Assembly (NCBI GenBank): GCA_030753265.1
Contig: JASMCQ010000092.1
Coordinates: 1-62,640, forward strand
Direction: 5' to 3'
DNA from: Dehalococcoidia bacterium
GTDB lineage: Bacteria > Chloroflexota > Dehalococcoidia > UBA3495
DNA length: 62,640 nucleotides
The notes beneath the pieces were generated by a model that had not been told where the DNA came from, did no database searches, and saw nothing but the letters and a program-made list of their open reading frames with translations. The translations under genes were made by a program, and so were the position numbers. The number at the start of each line of letters is the position of its first letter. Positions within the stretch are counted from its first letter, which is position 1. Positions 34,809 through 44,600 of this stretch are shown one piece after another.

Positions 34809-36104
34809 CTAGATCAGTTTCTGGTCCCGAAGCTTATCGATATCCCGGCCGGCGTACCCCAGCTCTCCCAGCACGTCCCGAGTGTGCTCTCCCAGCAGCG
34901 GCGCCCGGCGGTAGACCCAGGCTTTGCCGGCGTTGCCGGCGCCGTCGAGTTCCAGGTTGGGCGCGGCGGGAGGACCGGGATATTTGAGCGGGCCGGCCAC
35001 CGGGTGGTCCAGCTCCACGAAGTAGTCACGGGCGATCAACTGCTCCATCTCCAGGATGTCCGACATGGAGGCGACGAAGGCGAAACCCAGGCCGCGTTCC
35101 TGACCGGCCTTGAAAATCTCCAGCTTGTCGTGGTCCAGCAGCCAGGGAAGCATCAGCGCCTCCACCTCGTCGGCGTTGACCAGGCGCCCCTGGCGGGAGT
35201 GAAAGCGAGGGTCGGCAAGCTCCTCCCGTTCCATGATGTTGGCCACCTGCGGCCAGCGATGCTCTGGGCCGGCGATAATTCCCACGTAGCCGTCGCGGCA
35301 GGGGTAAATGCCCCAGGCGGCCCGGCCGTAACCCCGGTTGCCCGCCCGGTTGAATTCCCGCCCGGAATAGCTGTACTGCATCAAAGCGTTTTCCAGGATG
35401 TTGGTGGCGCTCTCGGCGATGGAGATGTCGATGTGCTGGCCTTCCCCCGTCTCCTCGGCGTACATCAACCCAGCCATGGTGGCCACGAAGGCGTTCTGCC
35501 CGGCACACAGTTGCGCCAGGGGCGGCCCTTCTTTCAGCGGCTCCTGCTCCGGCTCGCCGGTGATGTTCATCAGCCCCCCGGCGGCGTAGAGGTTGATCTC
35601 CGCTGCCTTGCGGTCCCGGTAGGGCCCGGTCTGCCCGTAGTTGGAGATCGAGGTCATCACCAGAGCCGGGTTCACCTGCCGTAAATCGGAGTAGCCCAGA
35701 CCCAAATCTTCGAGGGTGCCCGGCGCAAAGTTCTCCACCACGATGTCTGAGTTCCGCGCCAGCTGGAGCAGTATCTCCTTGCCGGGACCGGACCTGAGGT
35801 CCAGGGTCACGCTTCTCTTCGACGTGTTCAGGTAGAGGAACCAGGCCCCAGACTCGCCTCTCATCCCATCTTCCGGCCGCGCCGCTCCGTCAACTGAGGA
35901 GGCAAGGGGTACGGCAAAAGGGCCGATCCGCCGCGCCGGGTCGCCGGCGCCGGGCCGTTCAATCTTCACAACGTCGGCGCCCATCGTAGCCAACAGCTTG
36001 GTGCAGTAAGGGCCGGACAGATAATGGGTCAAGTCGAGGACTCGGACGCCTTCCAGAAGTCCGGCCGGCGCCTCACCGGCGCCTGATGCATTGGTGCTCG
36101 CCAT
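34809..36104 (-). CDS. CaiB/BaiF (class III) CoA-transferase-like protein, Gln at the catalytic position
   Basis: This 431-residue protein opens GVRVLDLTHYLSGPYCTKLL and has the full family layout, ending KAWVYRRAPLLGEHTRDVLGEL. Where the family has the nucleophile, as in VPIADLTAG, this protein reads PPLAQLCAG with Q198. It is thus unlikely to form the aspartyl-CoA intermediate by itself. It also has a 25-residue insertion (about 60-90) before LYLNTSKRSV. The gene is intact, with an ATG and AAGG/GAGG upstream, and precedes the Asp-type paralogue. A role as the non-catalytic or substrate-binding subunit of a heteromer is an inference; such mixed enzymes (for example BbsEF) exist in this family. 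Confidence 0.9.
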   Translation of the reverse strand: MASTNASGAGEAPAGLLEGVRVLDLTHYLSGPYCTKLLATMGADVVKIERPGAGDPARRIGPFAVPLASSVDGAARPEDGMRGESGAWFLYLNTSKRSVTLDLRSGPGKEILLQLARNSDIVVENFAPGTLEDLGLGYSDLRQVNPALVMTSISNYGQTGPYRDRKAAEINLYAAGGLMNITGEPEQEPLKEGPPLAQLCAGQNAFVATMAGLMYAEETGEGQHIDISIAESATNILENALMQYSYSGREFNRAGNRGYGRAAWGIYPCRDGYVGIIAGPEHRWPQVANIMEREELADPRFHSRQGRLVNADEVEALMLPWLLDHDKLEIFKAGQERGLGFAFVASMSDILEMEQLIARDYFVELDHPVAGPLKYPGPPAAPNLELDGAGNAGKAWVYRRAPLLGEHTRDVLGELGYAGRDIDKLRDQKLI

Positions 36105-36532
36105 CGCCTCTTGGCCTTTCTCGGCTCGGGTAGAATTTGGTCCGCTGGTTATTGTGGCACCGGCTCGTTACAGATGCAAGCGGCCCGGACGCCCGGACAG
36201 GGTTTGGCGGCCCTCACCCGGCCCCGGCTGCGCCGGGACATCCCTCTCCCGAATGGCGAGGGAACGAGGGTGCGGGTATCGCTCCTGGATTCACTCTATC
36301 TCTTAATGCCGACGTCGCCAGGGAGGACTTGCGCCTCTTTCCGGCTTCACTGTGACATCAAGGTATTTATGATATTCTTCTATTTCACCCGCCGGCTGGC
36401 CCGCAGGTGGTCAGCCACCCCTACATTCGTTTCAGAGCAGCGCGGTCGAATTCCGGGCGGCGTCCTGGGGTAATGGCTGGTCATTCGAGGCTAGCGGCCG
36501 GTCTAGACCGGGCCGCGGGAAGGACAAACAGA
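36105..36532. other. intergenic region between divergent genes, with a family G-like repeat
   Basis: At 36210-36280 there is a degenerate family G element (GGCCCTCACCCGGCCCCGG, then CCTCTCCCGAATGGCGAGGG). The rest holds no recognisable gene. The promoters of the leftward CoA-transferase gene and the rightward DSD1-like gene must lie here, but no strong hexamers are seen apart from GATATTCT around 36369-36376. Confidence 0.5.
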
Positions 36533-37672
36533 ATGGAACGCCCCATTTTTCAACCGGTGGGCACCCCCGTGGAAGAGCTGGACACACCGGCTCTCGTAGT
36601 GGACCTGGAGGTTATGGAGCAAAACATCGAGACATTACACTCCTACTTCCGCCAGGCTGACGCCAAGGTCCGCCCTCATGTGGCCGGCCACCAATGTCCT
36701 CAAATCGCCCACCGGCAACTGGCGGCCGGGGGGACGGTTGGGGGCATTGCGGTCACCACTGCCGGAGAGGCGGAGGTTTTCAGCAACGCCGGGTTCACCG
36801 ATATCCTGGTGGCCAATGAGATAGTCACCCTGCCGAAGATTCGCCGGCTGTGCGTCCTCGCCGGGCTCAACCGTATCACGGTGGCCGTGGACAACCCCCG
36901 GAACGTCGACGCTCTCTCCGCGGAGGCGGTGACGGCGGGAGTAACCCTGAATGTGCTGGTGGAGGTTGAGGCGGGATTGGGACGCTGCGGGGTACCACCG
37001 GGAGCGGCGGCCCTGGAGTTGGCCCGGGCCGTGGAGCGCTCGCCGGGACTCGCCTTCGCGGGATTGATGGCGATTCCACCGGCGCCCCTACCCTCACCGG
37101 AAGAGAATGGGGACCTGACGCCGCCGGACCGGGCATCCCTGGAGGCTGAGACCAGCCGCCGGCTCCAACCGGTGCTGGATACCCGGCAACTGATCGAGGG
37201 TGACGGGCTGCCGGTGCAAGTGGTGAGCGTGGGCGGGACCCACAACTACGACATTGCCGGCGCAATGTCCGGTGTGACCGAGATACAGGCGGGCTCGTAC
37301 CCTCTGATGGACTTCAGCTATTGCCGGGTGCGGGCTGAGTTCACCCCGGCGGCCCGGATTTTGGCCCAGGTAATCAGCCATCCGGTGGGGCATCTGGCGA
37401 TCGTGGACGCGGGGCACAAGGCCACCGGTCCCGACCATGGAATAGCCGTCTTGGATGGAGAGCCGGGGGCATCGGCCCTACGGTTCAGCGCCGAGCACGG
37501 CATTTTGGAGCTGGAAGGGCTGGCCATCCATCGGTTTCTGCCGGGCGCCACGGTCTGGCTGGTGCCCCAGGACCTGCGCCTCTGCCTCAACCAATATGAC
37601 TACATCCGCGCGGTTCGGGGCGGCAAGCTGGAGGGCTTCTGGCCCATGACGGCCCGCGGGCGCTTTGATTAG
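36533..37672 (+). CDS. DSD1 / D-threonine aldolase-like protein lacking the PLP lysine
   Basis: This 379-residue protein has the fold-type III (alanine-racemase-like barrel plus C-terminal beta domain) layout of D-threonine aldolase and D-serine dehydratase. It begins GTPVEELDTPALVVDLEVME. The family binds PLP through a lysine in RPH-K-HK; here the sequence is RPHVAGHQ (48-54, codon 51 is GCC), while the tandem paralogue has RPHSKNHK at identical numbering. The C-terminal metal motif HxC/HxD also reads PQDLRLC. It is intact as a gene (GGAAGGA upstream of the ATG) but probably cannot form the usual Schiff base. It could be a non-PLP binding protein, a partner of the paralogue, or a gene losing its function. 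Confidence 0.88.
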   Translation: MERPIFQPVGTPVEELDTPALVVDLEVMEQNIETLHSYFRQADAKVRPHVAGHQCPQIAHRQLAAGGTVGGIAVTTAGEAEVFSNAGFTDILVANEIVTLPKIRRLCVLAGLNRITVAVDNPRNVDALSAEAVTAGVTLNVLVEVEAGLGRCGVPPGAAALELARAVERSPGLAFAGLMAIPPAPLPSPEENGDLTPPDRASLEAETSRRLQPVLDTRQLIEGDGLPVQVVSVGGTHNYDIAGAMSGVTEIQAGSYPLMDFSYCRVRAEFTPAARILAQVISHPVGHLAIVDAGHKATGPDHGIAVLDGEPGASALRFSAEHGILELEGLAIHRFLPGATVWLVPQDLRLCLNQYDYIRAVRGGKLEGFWPMTARGRFD

Positions 37673-37682
37673 CGGTTAAGTA

Positions 37683-37801
37683 AGCCACAGAGGCACAGAG
37701 ACACAGAGACAGAAAGTAAGTTTAGGGGCTCCTGTGGGTCTCAGTGGCTCCATGGCTCAGAGGTAGAGAAAGAAAAAGAAGGCCTCTGTGCCTCTGTGGC
37801 T
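37683..37801. repeat. 119-bp element with 18-bp perfect inverted ends (family F)
   Basis: AGCCACAGAGGCACAGAG at 37683-37700 is exactly inverted at 37784-37801. The interior is AG-rich and non-coding. It separates the two DSD1-like paralogues. The end sequence is the same unit as the single copy at 33325. Confidence 0.75.
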
Positions 37802-37849
37802 CCGGGGCTTATCACCGGATACACCTAGAAACATCAGGAGGGGAAGACC

Positions 37850-38950
37850 ATGGACCAGCACTACCGGCCCCAGCCGGGCACCCCAGTCGAGGAGCTTGAC
37901 ACCCCCTGCTTGATACTGGACATGGACTCCATCGACCACAACATGGACGTCATGTCCAACTATTACGCCGGGCAGTCCAGCAACCTTCGCCCCCATAGCA
38001 AGAACCACAAGACCCCGGCCCTGGCCCACCGGCAGATTCGCCGCGGCGGCACCGTGGGCGGCGTGTGCGCGGCCAAGGTCGCCGAGGCCGAGGTGATGGT
38101 CCACGGAGGGATACCCAGCGTATTGGTCACCAGCGAGATCATCGCCCCCCGGAAGATTCAGCGTCTATGCGCCCTGGCCCGGCAGGCCGAGATGATCGTC
38201 GCCTGCGACAGCCTGCAAAACGCCCGAGACCTATCCGGGGCGGCCGCCGGCGCCGGGGTCAACCTGGGCGTCCTGATCGAGCTTGAAACCCAGATGAACC
38301 GGTGCGGCGTCCAGGATATCGAACAAGGTGTGGCCCTGGCCCAGGGCATCCACTCGCTGCCCGGATTGACCTTCCGGGGCATCATGAGCCACCAGATGAT
38401 CCCGCCGATGGAAGACCGGGAAGACCGGGTCACCGAGGGCCGCCGGATGATCCAGGTTGTTATCGACTTGAAGGACGCCATCGTGGCCGCCGGTATCCCA
38501 GTGGAGATCGTGTCCACCGGCGAGACCTGGAGCTACGACGTGGCCGGGGAGATTCCCGGCGTGACCGAGGTCCAGGGGGGCAGCTACCTGGTCATGGAGA
38601 CCAAGTACTCCTACATGTCCGATTTCCATTACTCGGGAAAGGTGCTGACCACCATCATCAGCACGCCCCGGCCGGGTATCGCCGTCGGCGACGCCGGCGC
38701 CAGGGCCGTCGGCGCCGTGAAAGGGATGCCCCTGGTGGACCGCCGGCCCGGAGTCACCGTCGAGTCCATGGACGCCGACCATGCCATCTTCCGCCTGGCC
38801 GACGGCATAGAGCTGAATATCGGAGACCAACTGGCCCTGATACCGGGGCAGCAGGACGCCATGGTGAGCCGCTGGGACCGGTTCGTCGGGGTGCGCGGCG
38901 GCAAAGTGGAGGTGGTCTGGGACATCCAGGCCCGTGGTTGTCATAACTGA
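37850..38950 (+). CDS. DSD1 / D-threonine aldolase-like PLP protein
   Basis: This 366-residue protein is a tandem paralogue of the preceding gene (shared start GTPVEELDTP). It keeps the PLP lysine K51 in LRPHSKNHKTPALAHRQI. Other barrel strands match the family (VGGVCAAKVAEAEVMVHGG, VLIELETQMNRCG, STGETWSYDVAGE, EVQGGSYLVMETKY). In the C-terminal metal site the usual HxC or HxD appears as PGQQDAM, with Gln in place of His. Known relatives cleave D-threonine or dehydrate D-serine with PLP and a divalent metal. Activity here on a D-amino-acid-type substrate is likely, but the altered metal site makes the exact reaction uncertain. AGGAGGGG lies upstream of the ATG. Confidence 0.9.
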   Translation: MDQHYRPQPGTPVEELDTPCLILDMDSIDHNMDVMSNYYAGQSSNLRPHSKNHKTPALAHRQIRRGGTVGGVCAAKVAEAEVMVHGGIPSVLVTSEIIAPRKIQRLCALARQAEMIVACDSLQNARDLSGAAAGAGVNLGVLIELETQMNRCGVQDIEQGVALAQGIHSLPGLTFRGIMSHQMIPPMEDREDRVTEGRRMIQVVIDLKDAIVAAGIPVEIVSTGETWSYDVAGEIPGVTEVQGGSYLVMETKYSYMSDFHYSGKVLTTIISTPRPGIAVGDAGARAVGAVKGMPLVDRRPGVTVESMDADHAIFRLADGIELNIGDQLALIPGQQDAMVSRWDRFVGVRGGKVEVVWDIQARGCHN

Positions 38951-38956
38951 GGGGTG

Positions 38957-39020
38957 AGCAGCCAGCGGTCAGCTTTCAGCTGTCAGCCGTCGGTTTTCAG
39001 GCCACTGCTGGTGGCCTGAA
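38957..39020. terminator. heptamer repeat and bidirectional terminator-like hairpin
   Basis: RTCAGCN copies (GCGGTCAGCTTTCAGCTGTC) at 38966-38985 are followed by a perfect 10-bp stem with a 5-base loop, TTCAGGCCAC / GTGGCCTGAA at 38996-39020. It lies between the convergent DSD1-like and NIPSNAP genes and may end both transcripts. There is no long U tract. Confidence 0.5.
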
Positions 39021-39055
39021 GCCGGTAACGAACCCCGGTAGCGCCCTCTGGCCCC

Positions 39056-39721
39056 CTATGCCGGCGCGGGGGCGAAGTCGGGCGATAGCATCAGGTAGTT
39101 CTGCTGGGATATCAGGTGCTTTTGCACCCGGGGCACGTACTTCCCGGCCCAATCGGGGTCGGCGTAGACTTGGGCCCTCGCTTCTTTCATGTGGGCGTGG
39201 TCTCGATAGGCCCAGATGTGCACGATCTTGTTCAACTCGCCGAGGTCAGGAGTGTACCAGCCGGCTAGCTTGACGCCGTATCTAAGCCGGATCGGCAGGC
39301 CCAAATCCCTCACCGCCTCGATGTAGTCCGGGATGGTTCCATGCTTGACCATGTAGATACGGAAGTCGTAGACCATGGAGTTTCCCGGCTTGGCGCTTCC
39401 TGACCCCGGCTCGGGGGCGAAGTCGGGCGACACCATCAGGTGGGTCCTCTGGGTCTCGATGAGCGGCGTAATCCGGGGTACATACTTCCCCGTCCAATCG
39501 GGGTCCGAAGTGAACTGAGCCCTCCCTTCCCTCAGGTGGGCGTGGTCCCGATAGCCCCAGATGTGCACCACCTGGTTCAGCTCACCGATGTCGCTGTAAT
39601 ACCAGCCGGCCAGCTTGATGCCATACCGCTGGCGGATGGGAAACGCTAGCTCCTTCACAGCCGTCATGTAGTCGGGCGTGCATCCGGGCTTCAACGTGTA
39701 CATCCGGAAATCGTAGATCAT
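39056..39721 (-). CDS. NIPSNAP-family protein with two tandem domains
   Basis: This 221-residue protein consists of two homologous halves of about 105 residues. The first starts MIYDFRMYTLKPG and the second, at about 116, MVYDFRIYMVKHG. Both continue with RYGIKLAGWYYSDIGELN-like and HIWGYRDHAHLREGRAQ-like segments and end with LMVSPDFAP or LMLSPDFAP. This is the ferredoxin-like NIPSNAP fold, usually one domain of about 110 residues, so here a pseudo-dimer has formed within one chain. The biochemical role of bacterial NIPSNAP proteins is not well known; they often lie near catabolic genes. GGAGG lies 7 bases before the ATG. Confidence 0.92.
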   Translation of the reverse strand: MIYDFRMYTLKPGCTPDYMTAVKELAFPIRQRYGIKLAGWYYSDIGELNQVVHIWGYRDHAHLREGRAQFTSDPDWTGKYVPRITPLIETQRTHLMVSPDFAPEPGSGSAKPGNSMVYDFRIYMVKHGTIPDYIEAVRDLGLPIRLRYGVKLAGWYTPDLGELNKIVHIWAYRDHAHMKEARAQVYADPDWAGKYVPRVQKHLISQQNYLMLSPDFAPAPA

Positions 39722-39738
39722 GGCGCTTACCTCCGTTA

Positions 39739-39763
39739 TTAGCTGTCAGCCGTCAGCCGTCAC
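39739..39763. repeat. heptamer-type repeat
   Basis: TTAGCTGTCAGCCGTCAGCC and the following GTCACAG are tandem RTCAGCN units that run into the stop codon of the formate-THF ligase gene. Confidence 0.6.
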
Positions 39764-41403
39764 AGCCCGATGATCTCCCCTGTCGGCGTTACGTCCATGT
39801 CCAGGGCCAGGGGGTGAGAGGGCAGGCCGGGGAGCGTCGCCACGTTTCCGGCCAGAGGATACAAGAAGCCCGCTCCCAACGAGGCTCGAATGTCCACAAT
39901 GGGGAAGGTGTAGCCTCTGGGAGCGCCCCGCTTGGACTGGTCGTGGGTTGTGGAGAGGTGCGACTTGGCCATGCAGATGGGCAGGCCGCCCCATCCCTGG
40001 GCCTCGAAGTAGCGTCGCTGGCGCCGTGCCTCCGGAGACCAGGTCACGCCGTCGGCCCCGTAGATCTTCTGGGCCAGAGACAGCACTTTTTCCTCGATGG
40101 TGGCATCCAGAGGATACGGGTAGGTGATCTCCGGCGGTTCCTGGGCAATCCGAGCCACGGCCTCAGCCAGGGCAGCCCCGCCTTCGCCGCCCTGGGCGAA
40201 CCCGCAACACTCCACCGCCGCTTGAGCCCCGGCCGCCGAGGCGATTTGGGCCACTTCCCGCATCTCCTCTGGGGTATCGCTGTGGAACTGGTTGATGGCT
40301 ACCACCACGGGCAGGCCAAAGCTTTGGATCAGAGCGATGTGATGCTCCAGGTTGGAAGCGCCGGCTCGCACGGCAGCGGGGTCCGGTTTCTCCAGGGCTC
40401 GCCGGGCGGTGCCCCCGTGCCACTTCAAGGCCCGCACCGAGGCCACCAGGACTGCCGCGCTGGGCATCAGGCCGCTCTGCCGGGCTTTGATGTCCATGAA
40501 TTTTTCGAACCCCAGGTCCGAGCCGAACCCGGCTTCGGTAATGACGAAGTCAGTGTACGCCAGGGCCATCCGGTCCGCCAGGACGGAGTTGCAGCCGTGG
40601 GCTATGTTGCCAAAGGGCCCGGCATGGATCAGGGCCGGCTGCCCTTCCATGGTCTGGACCAGGTTGGGCATTATGGTGTGGCGCAGCAGCGTCATCAGGG
40701 CGCCGGTCACACCCAGCGTTTCCACGCTGACCGGCTCGCCGTCGCGAGTGGTGCCCACGACTATGCGCGAGACGCGCGCCCTCAGGTCTTCCAGACCCTC
40801 CGACAGGGCCAGAATGGCCATGATCTCCGAGGCGGAGACTATGTCGAACCGGGTATCCCGCAGGGGGCTGTTGGCGCTTCCTCCCAGACCGGTGATGATC
40901 TGCCGGATTGCCCGGTCCGACGCGTCGGTGACCCGAGCCCACTGGATTCCCGTGGCTTCAAAACCGGGGACCGAGTTACGGTACACGGCGTTATCGATTA
41001 GAGCGGCCAGCAGGTTGTGGGCCGAGGCTACCGCGTGGGCATCCCCGGTGAAGTGGATGTTGATCTCATCTTCGGGAACGACCCGTGCCTTGCCTCCTCC
41101 GGTGCCGCCTCCCTTGATCCCAAAAATCGGTCCCAGAGTCGGCTCCCGGAGGGTGACGGCGGCGCGGCGGCCCAGCTTGCTGAGGCCCTGTACCAGGCCG
41201 ATAGCCGTGGTGGTTTTGCCTTCGCCCGCTGGCGTGGGGGTCATTCCGGTCATCACCACCAGCCTGGCCTTGGCTTCTCCCTCTTGGCGGACTGGCCCGG
41301 CCTGCAGGGCCTCAAGCTGGATCTTCGCCTTGTAACGGCCGTAGGGAATCAGGTGATCTTCTTTGACGCCGAGACGGGCCGCGATCTGGACGATGGGCTC
41401 CAT
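39760..41403 (-). CDS. fhs: formate--tetrahydrofolate ligase
   Basis: This 547-residue enzyme makes 10-formyl-THF from formate, THF and ATP. The ATP loop is TPAGEGKTTT (about 57-66), followed by REPTLGPIFGIKGGGTGGG, INIHFTGD, FDIVSASEIMAIL, ALIHAGPFGNIAHGCNS and TEAGFGSDLGFEKFMD, all invariant family blocks. The length is close to the usual 555. The ATG at 41403 with GGAGG 5 bases upstream is preferred to the in-frame start at 41484. It lies downstream of metH in the same direction but with a 278-base gap, so it may have its own promoter. It links formate (or formyl-CoA after hydrolysis) to the folate pool that MetH also uses. Confidence 0.97.
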   Translation of the reverse strand: MEPIVQIAARLGVKEDHLIPYGRYKAKIQLEALQAGPVRQEGEAKARLVVMTGMTPTPAGEGKTTTAIGLVQGLSKLGRRAAVTLREPTLGPIFGIKGGGTGGGKARVVPEDEINIHFTGDAHAVASAHNLLAALIDNAVYRNSVPGFEATGIQWARVTDASDRAIRQIITGLGGSANSPLRDTRFDIVSASEIMAILALSEGLEDLRARVSRIVVGTTRDGEPVSVETLGVTGALMTLLRHTIMPNLVQTMEGQPALIHAGPFGNIAHGCNSVLADRMALAYTDFVITEAGFGSDLGFEKFMDIKARQSGLMPSAAVLVASVRALKWHGGTARRALEKPDPAAVRAGASNLEHHIALIQSFGLPVVVAINQFHSDTPEEMREVAQIASAAGAQAAVECCGFAQGGEGGAALAEAVARIAQEPPEITYPYPLDATIEEKVLSLAQKIYGADGVTWSPEARRQRRYFEAQGWGGLPICMAKSHLSTTHDQSKRGAPRGYTFPIVDIRASLGAGFLYPLAGNVATLPGLPSHPLALDMDVTPTGEIIGL

Positions 41404-41681
41404 GGGACCTCCGGTTTCTCCTCGCCGGTGGCGGCTGAGGAGAAGTATGTTTCGCTCTCGCGAGAAGAGAAGACCTATCCTCAATCTCAGCCGAGCATGT
41501 CATCGGCACGGGCAGATTAGCAGTGTCTCGTGCTGCCGATCGACTCAGATTTGCGAACGGGCTCCGGTGCGGCAATTCCGCTCCGGTCTGGAACCGGCCT
41601 AACGCCTCCCAAGTCCGGCACATAGGCCACTTGCGAGCGGGCCCACCGCGCATCCCGGCTTACCGTCGTGGGAATCCTGGA

Positions 41682-44600
41682 TTACCGAGAGGCGATCTCC
41701 CGCTCCAGCCGGTCGATGTCATCTGGAGTCAGGTTGAAGTACTTGGCGTCGTGATGGTGGAACACCAGAGCCGAGACCGACGCCTCCGGGTCCATCATAA
41801 ACCCTTCGGTCAACTCCACGCCGGTATTGGCGGTGACATCCAGCAGGCGGAAGAGGGTCTCCTGGTTCTCCAGACGGGGGCAGGCGGGGTAGCCGAAGGA
41901 GTAGCGCCGGCCTCGGTACTGGGTGCGGAACAGGTCCCGGTGGGGGGTGCCCGCGGGGTCGCCGAAGCCCCACATCTGGCGAATCTGCTGGTGGAGCAGC
42001 TCGGCGAACCCTTCCGCGCACTCCAACGCCAGGGCCTGGAGGATGTGAGAGTCCAGGAACCGGCCCTCTCCCTTCAGGCGCTCCGACAGCTCCAAAACCC
42101 CCGGCCCTATCGAGGTGACGAACATAGCCACGTAGTCCATCTCCAAAGTCTCCCCTCTCCCCCCGGGAGAGGGGCCGGGGGTGAGGGCTTTCGGCAGCAC
42201 GTAGTCGGTCAGACAAAGCCCTTCCCGCTGGGACTGGCGGCCAAAGTAGAAGCTCCCCAGGATCGTCCGGCCATCGGGCCCGTAGAGCAGCAGGCGTTGC
42301 TCGTCGGCCTGACAGGGGAAGAACTTGAACACCCCGGTGGCGCCGATGTCGCTGCTGGCCAGAACGATCTCTTCGACGCCGCGCACCGCATCGCGCAGCT
42401 CCTGGGCCGCGGGGTCCCCGGCGGCCAGGGCGTCGGCAAAACGGCCTTTGAAACCCAGGTGGCGGCCGTAGAGCATCTGGGGGTTGATGTACGGAAAGAT
42501 TTGCTCCAGGTCGAAGTCGCGCAGCACGTGAAGCCGCAGGTCCGGCGGATTTGGAACCGGGAAGTCGTGCCGCACTCGGGCCGGCGGCGCCGCGGGAAGC
42601 GCACCGCTCTCGTCGCGAGAACGGGCGAGACGACCTTCTTTCAACAACGCCGATGTCTCGGCATCGAGGGCCGCGGCCAGCTTCTGGCGCTCGTCGGCCT
42701 CCTGAATGGTATTGGCCAGGCTCAGCCCCGACATGGCGTCGGGCGCGTAGGCCACCAGGTCCCCGTGTTCCGGCGCGATGCGCAGTCGGGTGAACCGGTT
42801 GGAGAGAGCGGCGCCGCCCACCAGGAGGGGGCAGACAACCCCCGCCTGCCGGAAGTCGCGCACCGTTTCCACCATCATCTGGGCTGACTTGACCAGCAGG
42901 CCCGAGAGGCCGATCATATCGGGCCGGTGCTCCTGATACGCGTCGATCAACTCCTGGGGCAATACCTTGATGCCCAGGTTGATTACCCGGTACCCGTTGT
43001 TGGAGAGGATGATGTCCACCAGGTTCTTGCCGATGTCGTGGACATCGCCCTTCACCGTTGCCAGGACCACCTTTCCCCTGGCGGCGCTCTCGGCCCGCTC
43101 CATGTGGGGCTCCAGATGGGACACGGCAAACTTCATCGACTCGGCGGACTGGAGCACCTCGGCGACGATCAACTGGTTGTCGTTGAACTGCCGTCCCACC
43201 TCCGTCATTCCCGCCATCAATGGGCCGTTGATAATTTCCAGCGGCCCCCGGTCCCCCAGGGCTTCTTCCAGGTCTTGGGCCAGGCCTTCCTTGGTGCCTT
43301 CGACGATGGCCAGGGCCAGGCGCTGGTCTAGGGGGAGGTCGCGCCGCTCCTCGTTGGTAGCCTTGGGGGCTTTGTCCCTGAAGTGAGCGACGAATGCCGC
43401 CAACGGGTCTTCGCCCTGGTTCCAGATAAGGTCTTCTGAGAGTTCCCGCTCTTCCTCGGGGATGACCGGGTACCGCTTTAGCAGCTCCGGGTTGACTATG
43501 GCCATGTCCAACCCGGCCTGAACGCAGTGATACAGGAACACCGAGTTGAGCACTTCCCGGCCGGCCGGAGGCAGCCCAAACGAGACGTTGGAGACACCGA
43601 GGATCGTTTTACACTCGGGCAAAGCTTCTTTTATGAGGCGGACACCCTCGACGGTCTCCAGGGCGGACCCGATGTAGCTCCGGTCTCCGGTGCCCGCCGG
43701 GAAGACCAGGGGGTCGAAGATGATGTCCTCCGCGAGCACGCCGTACCGCTCGGTCAAGAGCCCAAAGGACCGCACCGCGATGTCCAGCTTGCGCTGGCGG
43801 GTAATGGCCTGGGCCTGCTCTCTGTCCTCGTCGATACACCCCACCACCAACGCCGCGCCATACCGGCGGGCCAGGGGCACCACGGCTTGGAACCGGGCTT
43901 CGCCGTCTTCGAGGTTGATGGAGTTGATGACCGACTTGCCCTGCAACCGCTTGAGGGCCTCTTCGATGACCCTTTCATCGGTGGAGTCGATCATGACCGG
44001 CACTTTAATCTTCTTGGTCAGCAGGTCAAGAAACGCGATCATGTCGGCGGCCTCATCTCGGTCCGGGTCCTGGAGGCACACGTCAAGCACGTGGGCCCCG
44101 TTGCGGACCTGGCGGCGTCCGACCTCGGCGGCCTCTTCGGTCGCGCCCTGGGCGATTAGCCGGCGGAAACGCCGGCTGCCCAGCACGTTGGTGCGTTCAC
44201 CGACCAGTAGCGGACGCGCGTCTTGGTCGACCACCAGGGCTTCGATACCGGACAGACGGGTCTCCCGGTTCCCGGCCGGCTCTCTGATGCGCTTGCCGGC
44301 CGCCAGTTGGGACAGCAGGCGGATGTGCTCGGTGCCGGTGCCGCAGCAACCGCCCAGCACGTTGACCCAGCCGGCGTCCACGAACCGGCCCAAGGAGCGT
44401 GCCAGCATCTCGGGTGTCTCGTTGTAGTTTCCGTCCTCATCGGGAAGGCCGGCGTTGGGGACGCACGACACCGGGAACCGGGACAGCCCGGCCAGGGTGC
44501 GGATGTGGTCGGTCATGAACTCCGGGCCGGTGGCGCAGTTGAAGCCAGTCCAGAGCAGGTCCCGGTGGGCCAGGGAGGTGTAGAAGGCTTCCGCGTCCTG

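Noticed and set aside
39404..39760. tRNA-like cloverleaf or other RNA gene in gaps
   Set aside because: Scanning the gaps by eye showed no tRNA T-loop/anticodon pattern or rRNA segments; a covariance-model search would be needed to exclude small RNAs.
41523..42887. 454-codon open frame on the plus strand
   Set aside because: Antisense to metH; no recognisable domain.
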